Shown: piece by piece, positions 1 through 5,503 of the stretch
How positions within the stretch are numbered: the first letter of the stretch is position 1
Layout of the letters: every line of letters begins with the position of its first letter
Source of the DNA: Clostridia bacterium
GTDB taxonomy: Bacteria > Bacillota > Clostridia > Christensenellales > UBA1242
NCBI GenBank assembly: GCA_017539765.1
Contig: JAFYCH010000059.1
Coordinates: forward strand, 1 to 5,929
Reading direction: 5' to 3'
DNA length: 5,929 nucleotides
The notes under the pieces: generated by a model
Seen by the model: the letters and a program-made list of their open reading frames with translations, nothing else
Databases searched by the model: none
What the model was told of the DNA's origin: nothing
Position numbers and translations under genes: made by a program

Positions 1-113
1 AAAAATATAAATTTTTAAAATTTTTTACATAAATAGATAAAATATGACGGATTGCTTTTAAATTCACTATGTTATTATAAGAACAAGTGTTTGGAGAAAT
101 GGGTTTTAATTGC

Positions 114-157
114 AATTTTGTCGAATATTGTAAAAAAATAGAATATTTTACAAAATT
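114..157. repeat. Nested AT-rich inverted and direct repeats upstream of the regulator promoter
   Basis: Two overlapping inverted repeats are visible. The outer one has arms AATTTTGT (114-121) and ACAAAATT (150-157). The inner one has arms TTGTAAAA (128-135) and TTTTACAA (146-153) with a 10-base gap. The right arms share bases 150-153, so the two pairings exclude each other. A direct repeat GAATATT occurs at 123-129 and 141-147, an 18-bp period. The block ends 13 bp before the -35 box, a plausible place for a regulator site or UP-like element. In such AT-rich DNA chance symmetry is common, so an operator role is only a suggestion. With no GC-rich stem it is not a convincing terminator. Confidence 0.4.
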
Positions 158-170
158 ATGTCATAAAACT

Positions 171-200
171 TTGACAATGGCAAAATACATAAATTATAAT
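171..200 (+). promoter_or_regulatory. Consensus sigma-A promoter for the HTH regulator gene
   Basis: A perfect -35 hexamer TTGACA (171-176) and a perfect -10 hexamer TATAAT (195-200) are separated by 18 bp, one more than the optimum. Transcription should start near 206-208, giving a leader of about 20 nt that carries the AAAGGAG ribosome binding site (214-220) five bases before the ATG at 226. Such exact boxes predict strong housekeeping-polymerase transcription unless a repressor acts. The repeats at 114-157 just upstream are the obvious candidate for control. Confidence 0.8.
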
Positions 201-225
201 AAATTCGAAAACAAAAGGAGATTGT

Positions 226-822
226 ATGAAATTTGAACATAGAATTTGGGCAAAAACATTGCTTTCAAGTTATGCTTACCTTGAAAATATTTGTGGATCA
301 ATTGATAAAAAGGTGATAAGTTATGGCATTGGTTCCGCATTAAGCAGAGATACAGAATTTGTTGCTGACAAAATAATTTCACTTATTGAAAGAAAAAAAT
401 TTTTAATTAATACAAAAATAATTATTGATAGGGCACTTTATAACATTCCTTCAGATTATGCAAGAATATTAATACTTAAGTATGTTGACAAAATAAAAGT
501 AGAAACTGCTGCAAAAGTTATGAATGTTTCTCTTAGAACATATTTCAGAAAAGTTGAAATTGGAGTGGATAAGTTTGCATGTCAACTTATTTCTTTTGGC
601 TACAACGAAAAGAAACTCTATGAAACATTTAGCAAAGAAACTTGGATTATGGACATATACAAATCATATTATGAAAAGTTTTTGGCTGATTATATTGGAG
701 CAAATAATAACAAAAAGATTGTAAAAAACACTCAAAATCAAGTAAAAAATAATGTTTTTAATGATAATTTCGAAAAAAGCGTTAGTTCTGGAATAAATAC
801 TTTGTCAGCATTTCAGTGTTAG
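226..822 (+). CDS. Sigma-region-4/ArpU-like HTH transcriptional regulator
   Basis: This 198-residue cytoplasmic protein is probably a DNA-binding transcription regulator. Residues about 72-120 fit the helix-turn-helix of sigma-70 region 4 and the phage ArpU/RinA-type late activators: a 'lp..yarilIlkYvd' helix, then ETAAKVMNVS, then a recognition helix starting SLRTYFRKVE (102-111). Residues 1-70 are helical with no recognised domain. The tail from about 157 is Asn/Lys-rich and looks disordered. No sigma region 2 is present, so it is not a full sigma factor. The start is set by AAAGGAG at 5-nt spacing and a consensus promoter just upstream. It precedes a terminase operon, where regulators of this kind typically sit in Firmicutes phages, but an antisense gene intervenes. 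Its stop overlaps that convergent gene by 4 bp. It could instead be a host gene flanking a prophage. HTH class is fairly sure; the late-activator role is inference. Confidence 0.7.
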   Translation: MKFEHRIWAKTLLSSYAYLENICGSIDKKVISYGIGSALSRDTEFVADKIISLIERKKFLINTKIIIDRALYNIPSDYARILILKYVDKIKVETAAKVMNVSLRTYFRKVEIGVDKFACQLISFGYNEKKLYETFSKETWIMDIYKSYYEKFLADYIGANNNKKIVKNTQNQVKNNVFNDNFEKSVSSGINTLSAFQC

Positions 823-1568
823 TTATCTTCAAATTTTTTAGAATTTTTTGTAAGAAGCAGAACAATAAAAAGTGTTGGAATTGTTGTTATTACAATAAGC
901 AAATTTTTGGTTGACAGGTTAAGATAAAGCAAATTATCCACAGGTACAAAGTTTGTAACATTTACAAGTGATAAGTTTTCTGTAGAACTTGCAATGGCAG
1001 ATAAATTTCTTGTTAGGGGTGAGTAGATGTAGCCCTTGTAGACTTTTCCATTTTCATCTTGATATGCAGCATAATACCAAACATTGCCAAGACCTGCCAT
1101 TGCCTCATCTCCCACACATTTTCCATAATAAGTCAAATCTTTTGTTGATACATTTATGGTGCACAAAATATTACTGTCAGTTGGAATTGTTTTTGGAGTG
1201 CTTCTCATACATACATTTGCAAGATCATAAATATCGAAAGTGATGCCAGTTAAAAATGGTTCTTTTGGATATTCTTCAACAAAACTCACTTTGCTTTTTT
1301 CAATATATCCATCAAATTCAAGATATTTTATTTTGTAAAAAACATTATCATATATGTCAACAACTTTGACAAAATAACTTTGTTCCAGCAAAAAAAGATG
1401 GCTGCTTTCATTTGGACTTTCAAGCAAATAACAGTCATTTGTAAGAATTTTTGCATAACTACTTGTAGATGCTGTTGTACTTACAATTTTTGTTTGAGTA
1501 CTTTTTACAACAAACACGCTTAAAAAAACAAACAGTAAAACAACTGTAATCGTAAAAAACCTTTTCAT
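819..1568 (-). CDS. Bitopic membrane protein with SH3-like extracytoplasmic domains
   Basis: The 249-residue product begins MKRFF, followed by a hydrophobic stretch (about 6-22) that is a signal peptide or anchor. It ends with a second hydrophobic helix (about 223-240) and a short charged tail KNSKKFEDN. The roughly 200 residues between should lie outside the membrane. Residues about 38-98 (ending FDGYIEKSKVSFV) and about 110-190 (with YYGKC, GNVWYYAAY and YKGYIYSPLT) look like bacterial SH3 folds, which usually bind cell-wall peptides. No hydrolase domain is visible. C120, C136 and C151 lie in the second half. The only Shine-Dalgarno-like bases are AGG two nt before the ATG, so initiation may be weak. 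The gene opposes every other gene here, overlaps the regulator's stop, and starts next to the packaging operon. It could be a cargo ('moron') or surface gene of the prophage, or a host envelope gene. Function is not assigned; the topology is the firmer part. Confidence 0.7.
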   Translation of the reverse strand: MKRFFTITVVLLFVFLSVFVVKSTQTKIVSTTASTSSYAKILTNDCYLLESPNESSHLFLLEQSYFVKVVDIYDNVFYKIKYLEFDGYIEKSKVSFVEEYPKEPFLTGITFDIYDLANVCMRSTPKTIPTDSNILCTINVSTKDLTYYGKCVGDEAMAGLGNVWYYAAYQDENGKVYKGYIYSPLTRNLSAIASSTENLSLVNVTNFVPVDNLLYLNLSTKNLLIVITTIPTLFIVLLLTKNSKKFEDN

Positions 1569-1600
1569 TGCCTACAATATATTATGAACAAAAATGGCAT

Positions 1601-1609
1601 TGTTATAAT
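1601..1609 (+). promoter_or_regulatory. Extended -10 promoter for the terminase-portal operon
   Basis: TGTTATAAT matches the extended -10 consensus TGnTATAAT exactly (TATAAT at 1604-1609). Only a weak -35 lies upstream (TTATGA at 1582-1587, 16-bp spacer), which is typical of extended -10 or activator-dependent promoters. Transcription would begin near 1616, leaving about 48 nt before the terminase ATG at 1664. This also argues against the upstream TTG at 1568 as the start. The weak -35 would suit activation by a late regulator such as the product of 226-822 (inference). TATAAT does arise by chance in AT-rich DNA. Confidence 0.5.
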
Positions 1610-1631
1610 CAAAAATTTAGTCAAAAGTCAA
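1602..1631 (-). promoter_or_regulatory. Predicted promoter for the minus-strand SH3/membrane gene
   Basis: Reading the minus strand, a -35 TTGACT (1631 to 1626) and a -10 TATAAC (1607 to 1602) are separated by 18 bp. Transcription would start near 1595, about 27 nt before the ATG at 1568. Its -10 shares bases 1604-1607 with the forward extended -10, so polymerase could occupy only one of the two promoters at a time. The call is by motif only. Confidence 0.45.
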
Positions 1632-1632
1632 A
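1619..1632. repeat. Perfect tandem heptamer AGTCAAA x2 in the divergent region
   Basis: Two head-to-tail copies of AGTCAAA occupy 1619-1625 and 1626-1632. On the minus strand they place two TTGACT hexamers 7 bp apart, and only the distal one is properly spaced from TATAAC. They lie just downstream of the predicted forward transcription start. A repressor or activator could bind here, but no binding protein can be named. Confidence 0.4.
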
Positions 1633-1655
1633 TTTGTATTTGGCTTTTTTGATAT

Positions 1656-1666
1656 GGAGAAAAATG
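1656..1666 (+). promoter_or_regulatory. Ribosome binding site that sets the large-terminase start
   Basis: GGAG at 1656-1659 lies four bases before ATG 1664-1666. The open frame continues upstream to a TTG at 1568, but that codon overlaps the start of the opposing gene. The 32 extra residues are rich in aromatic residues and unlike terminase N-termini, and the predicted transcription start near 1616 falls inside them. Starting at 1664 gives the normal N-terminal helix followed by the Walker A motif at residue 53. Confidence 0.7.
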
Positions 1667-3109
1667 ATAGAAAAAAGTACACGCGACAGATTGATAAACA
1701 TTTTAAAAGAAGCAAAGAGTCGATTTGATACAAAACTTGCAAAATACAACACAGGTGAAAAAGTTCACCAAAAACAAATTGAATTTCATAAAGCAAAACA
1801 GAAAAACAGGTGGGTGTTTGGCGGAAACAGAACAGGCAAAACAGAGTGTGGTGCAGTTGAAACCGTTTGGCTGCTTAGGGGCATTCACCCATATAAACAA
1901 AACAAAAAAGATATGATGGGCTGGGCAGTTTCACTTTCAACTCAAGTACAAAGAGATGTTGCACAAAGCAAAATTCTTTCTTACTTAAACCCAAGTTGGA
2001 TTGCAGATATTGTTATGCTTTCCGGCAAAAAGGACAGCCCGTCTAGTGGAGTAATTGATAAAATTTATATAAAAAAGGTGTTTGGCGGAATTTCTGTTTT
2101 GGGTTTTAAAAGTTGTGATCAGAGCAGAGAAAAATTTCAGGGTACAAGTTTAGATTTTGTTTGGTTTGACGAAGAGCCACCTTATGACATTTATCTTGAG
2201 TGTAAAATGAGAGTACTTGATAGGTGTGGCGAAATTTTTGGAACAATGACACCACTCAAAGGTCTCACTTGGGTGTATGATGAAATTTATCTCAACAAAA
2301 AAAATGACAAAGAAGTTTGGTATGAAAACATCTCTTGGCAAGACAATCCATTTTTGAACCAAAAAGAAATTGAAAAGCTGATGAGTGAAATGTCAAAGGA
2401 CGAACTAGATGCAAGGTGTAACGGAAAGTTTACTTTTTATGGTGGCCTTGTCTATTCAAATTTTGATGAAAATCAAAATGTGGTTGAACCATTTGAAATT
2501 CCAAAAGAACTATATGATGGCATAAGCATAGACCCAGGTTTTAGAAATGCACTCAGTTGTCATTTTTATGCAAGAGACACTGATGGAAATGTGTTTGTTA
2601 TTGCAGAGCATTATGCAGCAAATCTTACAATTGAAGAACATTCAAAAGCAATTCTAGACATAGCAAACAGACTTGATTGGCCAAGAGACTATGATGGCAA
2701 ACTTTGTGCACTTATTGACAGCGCTGGACTTCAAAAGACATTAGCAAGTCAAAAATCAGTTGTGGACCTGTTTTTTGAAAATGGCATAAAGACTAATCCA
2801 AATGTAAAAAAAGAGCTTTTGCCAGGTATTCAAAAAGTTAAAAAATACATTTGTGATTTGGCTGGTGATAGAAGACTTTTTATATTTAGAAACTGTCCAA
2901 ATATGATAAGAGAAATTAAAGGCTATTTTTGGGGAGACGATGACATACCAATCAAAAAAGATGACCACAGTTTAGACGAACTTAGGTATTACATAATGAG
3001 CATACGTGATAGTCCAGAAAAAACTGAGACAAGTTCGGATATGCTTTGCTTTAAAGATAATTTATCAAAAAGAATTATGAGAGAGAAAAGAAAAAATTTT
3101 TTCAGATGA
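1664..3109 (+). CDS. terL: Phage terminase large subunit (packaging ATPase-nuclease)
   Basis: This 481-residue protein is the DNA-packaging motor that cuts concatemeric phage DNA and pumps it through the portal. The N-terminal ATPase shows Walker A GGNRTGKT (53-60), Walker B VWFDEE (166-171, Asp169 with catalytic Glu170 or 171) and a coupling motif TMTP (194-197). The C-terminal RNase H-like nuclease shows its acidic residues in ISIDPG (Asp290), ALIDSAG (Asp352) and DDHSLDELRY (Asp434/Asp438). The third is the usual 'DAlrY'-type end of the fold. All key residues are present and the length is within the normal range for the family, so the enzyme appears functional. The tail (about 464-481) is Lys/Arg-rich. 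It heads the operon, and its TGA is 11 bp before the next ATG. The packaging type (headful versus cos) cannot be read from the sequence, although a P22-like portal downstream leans toward headful. Confidence 0.95.
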   Translation: MIEKSTRDRLINILKEAKSRFDTKLAKYNTGEKVHQKQIEFHKAKQKNRWVFGGNRTGKTECGAVETVWLLRGIHPYKQNKKDMMGWAVSLSTQVQRDVAQSKILSYLNPSWIADIVMLSGKKDSPSSGVIDKIYIKKVFGGISVLGFKSCDQSREKFQGTSLDFVWFDEEPPYDIYLECKMRVLDRCGEIFGTMTPLKGLTWVYDEIYLNKKNDKEVWYENISWQDNPFLNQKEIEKLMSEMSKDELDARCNGKFTFYGGLVYSNFDENQNVVEPFEIPKELYDGISIDPGFRNALSCHFYARDTDGNVFVIAEHYAANLTIEEHSKAILDIANRLDWPRDYDGKLCALIDSAGLQKTLASQKSVVDLFFENGIKTNPNVKKELLPGIQKVKKYICDLAGDRRLFIFRNCPNMIREIKGYFWGDDDIPIKKDDHSLDELRYYIMSIRDSPEKTETSSDMLCFKDNLSKRIMREKRKNFFR

Positions 3110-3120
3110 CGGAGTAGGTT

Positions 3121-3438
3121 ATGCAAGAATTTTTAAAGTATAAAGACAAAATAGAAAAGTCGCTTTTAAAAAAGGCTTTTGGCTATAGATATAACGAAGT
3201 TATTGAAGAATATTCTATTGCAGAAGACGGGGAAAAACTTACGAAAAGAAAAGTGACTACAAAAGATGTTCCTCCAGATATTTCTGCCGTAAAACTTTTG
3301 CTTGAAACACTTGATATAGACGGTTCGCAAAACTTGGAAGAATTGACCGACGAAGAACTTAAAGCCGAAATAAAAAAAGCGATGAACTATATAGAAAAAC
3401 AGCACATAGGAGAAAAAGATGGAACTAAAAAAACTTGA
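3121..3438 (+). CDS. Small protein resembling the C-terminal half of small terminases
   Basis: GGAG (3111-3114) at 6-nt spacing supports this 105-residue start. Residues 13-63 (SLLKKAFGYRYNEV..., then KRKVTTKDVPPD and AVKLLLE) match, by recollection, the conserved module after the HTH in many Firmicutes small terminase subunits: 'aLlkkAlGYeYeEv...kkvkpPDttAikfll'. The following LEELTDEELKAEI (72-84) is also common at their C-termini. The N-terminal DNA-recognition HTH is missing: only about 12 residues precede the module. It also follows, rather than precedes, the large subunit. It may be a reduced small-terminase subunit that oligomerises and touches TerL, or a remnant kept as a packaging accessory. 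It overlaps the next gene by 20 bp. The family resemblance is moderately sure; activity as a full TerS is doubtful. Confidence 0.6.
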   Translation: MQEFLKYKDKIEKSLLKKAFGYRYNEVIEEYSIAEDGEKLTKRKVTTKDVPPDISAVKLLLETLDIDGSQNLEELTDEELKAEIKKAMNYIEKQHIGEKDGTKKT

Positions 3439-3652
3439 AAATGTAAAAGTTAAGTGCGACTTTGTAGGTTGCAACAATATGGCAGATTATTCTGTGAGCA
3501 TTAGGCGTGGTATTTTTGGTGGAACAACAGATATATGTCTTGATTGTTTAAAGGAACTATATTCGCTTTGTGGCAAAGAACTTATTCCACAAAGCCCACC
3601 AAATATGTTAAGAAAAAAGGAGAAAGAATATGCAGAAGAAAGAGCAGATTAG
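3419..3652 (+). CDS. Small four-cysteine putative zinc-binding protein
   Basis: This 77-residue protein has C13-x4-C18 and C40-x2-C43, a spacing that suits a zinc ribbon or knuckle (C51 is extra). The end is basic and charged (MLRKKEKEYAEERAD). There is no signal peptide or membrane helix, so it should be cytoplasmic. AGGAG (3408-3412) at 6-nt spacing fixes the start inside the preceding gene (20-bp overlap), and its 3' end overlaps the portal gene by 23 bp and contains that gene's Shine-Dalgarno site. Translation is therefore likely coupled. Lying between terminase and portal genes suggests a role in packaging or head assembly, perhaps nucleic-acid or protein binding. HNH nuclease residues are absent. 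The exact family and function are not recognised. Confidence 0.7.
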   Translation: MELKKLENVKVKCDFVGCNNMADYSVSIRRGIFGGTTDICLDCLKELYSLCGKELIPQSPPNMLRKKEKEYAEERAD

Positions 3653-5492
3653 TTTTGAAGAAGACATTGTAAAAGAAGTCAGACAAGACTTTTTGAAAAG
3701 GCAAGAAGAAAGAAAAAAGATAGAAAGACAGTGGCAACTAAACATGAATTTTGCAATGGGAAATCAATATTGCGAAATTACAGAAATGGGAGAAATTGAA
3801 GACTATCCTAAACAATATTTTTGGCAAGAAAGGGAAGTGTATAACCATATTGCACCAATACTTGAAAGCAGAATTGCTAAACTTGGCAAGTTTAGACCAG
3901 TGCTTAATGTTGCACCAAACAGTGGCAGTGAAATTGACTACAAAACAGCAAAGGTGTCAAGAAAAATTTTGACTTCAGTTACCAGTAATTTAAAGATTAG
4001 TCAAAAGATGACAGAAGCAATAAATTGGAGCGAAATTTGTGGCACAAGTTTTTATAAGATAACATGGAATAGTCAAACAGGTGAAACCATTGGACTTACA
4101 GCAGACAAGCAACCAATTAAAAAAGGAGAAGTAGAGATTTCTGTTTGTTCTCCATTTGAAATTTTTCCAGATAGCAATACAACAGAAACTATTGATGGTC
4201 AATCAAGCATAATTCACGCAAAACCATACAAGGTTGATCAAATCAAAAAACTATGGGGTGTGGACGTAGAACCAGAGAATATAAATGTGCTTTCACTTTC
4301 AAATTCAAATCTTGCAGGTGGTCTTGGTTACACAGCAAGTGTGCCAAAGATTATTGGAGAAAGAAAAACTGACAGTGCAATTGTTATTGAAAAATATGAA
4401 GCACCTTCAACAGAATATCCAAATGGTAGAGTAATTGTTGTAGCAGGTAATCACCTGCTTGCACTAGGAGAACTTCCTTATGTTAACAAGGGCGAAGACA
4501 AGCGTGGTTTTCCATTCATTAAACAATGTTCAATATCTGTTCCAGCATCATTTTGGGGTATAAGTGTCATTGAAAGACTTATTCCAATTCAAAGAAGTTA
4601 CAATGCAATCAAAAACAGAAAACATGAATTTTTAAACAGAATTGCAATGGGAATTTTGTCAGTTGAAGATGGCAGCGTAGACATAAATAGTTTGGAAGAA
4701 GAGGGACTTTCTCCAGGCAAAGTTTTGGTTTATAGGCAAGGCTCAACTCCACCAAAGGTGATGGACACAAATCAAATGCCAAATGCATTTGAAGATGAAG
4801 AAGTGAAACTACTTGATGAGTTTACAAACATTTCTGGTCTTATGAATGTAAGTTACAAAAAGAATTTGTATGCAAACAATGTCAGCGGAACGGCATTGGA
4901 ACTTTTAATTTCACAGGAGACAGATAAACTGCAAAGTACAGTTGACCAAATCAAATATGCTCTTGTTGAAATTGGCAGACAAGTGCTTAGGTTATACAAA
5001 CAATTTGCAACTGTAAAAAGATTAAGCAAGCTTGTTGACGAAAATGGTAAAATTGAACTTTTTTATTGGAATAGCAGCGATATTTCAAGTGATGATGTTG
5101 TACTTGATACAAGCAACGAAATCAACGAGACACTATCTCAAAAAAGAAGTATGATTTTTGATTTATTAAAAGCGGGAGTTTTGAGTGACGAAGATGGAAA
5201 AATAAATTCATCAACAAAACAACACATTTTGGAAATGATTGGTTTTGGAACTTATGAAGAAGCCCAAAATATGACGGAATTGCATGCAAAAAAGGCAGGA
5301 AAAGAAAATTTAGACATTGTCTCAAATTTGCCAGTGAAAATATTACCAGTTGATGATGATGAAATCCACATAAAAGAGCATACTGCATTTTTACTTTCAC
5401 TTGACAGAGATGGTATTGCGGATTATGACAGAATTGCCAGTGATTTATTGTCTCACATAGAAGAACATAAAAACAAAATAAATAAAAAATAA
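3630..5492 (+). CDS. Phage portal protein, P22-like large type
   Basis: Portal proteins form the dodecameric ring at one capsid vertex, through which terminase pumps DNA and to which the tail attaches. At 620 residues this is in the size class of P22 gp1-like portals. Visible features are a charged N-terminal helix (1-40, with WQLNMNFAMGNQY at 35-47), VYNHIAPILESRIAKL (70-85), GTSFYKITWN (138-147), SPFEIFPDS (174-182) and VPASFWGISVIERLIPIQ (304-321). A long helical stem/crown part follows (about 419-460, with SGTALELLISQETDKLQ). The C-terminus has an acidic DDDEIHIKEH segment (576-584) and ends in a helix with HIEEH (609-613). AAGGAG (3617-3622) at 7-nt spacing fixes the start within the preceding gene. 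The downstream scaffold-like gene supports the call. No protease or head-maturation domain is fused. Portal is confident; the P22-like subtype is somewhat less so. Confidence 0.88.
   Translation: MQKKEQISFEEDIVKEVRQDFLKRQEERKKIERQWQLNMNFAMGNQYCEITEMGEIEDYPKQYFWQEREVYNHIAPILESRIAKLGKFRPVLNVAPNSGSEIDYKTAKVSRKILTSVTSNLKISQKMTEAINWSEICGTSFYKITWNSQTGETIGLTADKQPIKKGEVEISVCSPFEIFPDSNTTETIDGQSSIIHAKPYKVDQIKKLWGVDVEPENINVLSLSNSNLAGGLGYTASVPKIIGERKTDSAIVIEKYEAPSTEYPNGRVIVVAGNHLLALGELPYVNKGEDKRGFPFIKQCSISVPASFWGISVIERLIPIQRSYNAIKNRKHEFLNRIAMGILSVEDGSVDINSLEEEGLSPGKVLVYRQGSTPPKVMDTNQMPNAFEDEEVKLLDEFTNISGLMNVSYKKNLYANNVSGTALELLISQETDKLQSTVDQIKYALVEIGRQVLRLYKQFATVKRLSKLVDENGKIELFYWNSSDISSDDVVLDTSNEINETLSQKRSMIFDLLKAGVLSDEDGKINSSTKQHILEMIGFGTYEEAQNMTELHAKKAGKENLDIVSNLPVKILPVDDDEIHIKEHTAFLLSLDRDGIADYDRIASDLLSHIEEHKNKINKK
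4442..4459. other. Perfect 7-bp hairpin inside the portal gene
   Basis: AGCAGGT (4442-4448) and ACCTGCT (4453-4459) are exact complements around the 4-base loop AATC. Within the portal frame this encodes AGNHLL (residues 272-277). It is the most GC-rich exact hairpin I noticed in this AT-rich window. No T-run follows, so it is not an intrinsic terminator. It could pause ribosomes or polymerase, or simply reflect chance. Confidence 0.4.
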
Positions 5493-5503
5493 TTGGAGTG
5501 AAT

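Noticed and set aside
52..80. Second promoter-like pair TTGCTT / TTATAA in the left leader
   Set aside because: Both boxes are weak and the DNA is so AT-rich that such matches are expected by chance. The 171-200 promoter is far better.
99..236. Small 45-codon plus-strand frame starting at ATG 99 after GGAG
   Set aside because: The GGAG is only 2 bases from the ATG, the frame runs across the repeats, the consensus promoter and the next gene's start, and the peptide resembles nothing I know.
815..870. Possible intrinsic terminator between the convergent genes
   Set aside because: T-runs are present on the plus strand, but no GC-rich stem directly precedes them. The only exact pair seen, GTTCTG (785-790) with CAGAAC (858-863), is too far apart.
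934..942. TTATCCACA, an exact DnaA-box consensus
   Set aside because: It is a single copy inside the SH3/membrane coding sequence (it encodes Val-Asp-Asn on the minus strand), with no cluster of boxes or AT-rich unwinding region pattern, so it is best taken as chance.
989..1243. Plus-strand open frame opposite the SH3/membrane gene
   Set aside because: It is a shadow of the minus-strand gene: no ribosome binding site, and a His/Leu/Cys-rich composition unlike a real protein.
1568..1663. N-terminal extension of the large terminase from a TTG at 1568
   Set aside because: It overlaps the opposing gene's start codon, has no Shine-Dalgarno, lies partly upstream of the predicted transcription start near 1616, and the 32 residues do not look like a terminase N-terminus. 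ATG 1664 has a GGAG site.
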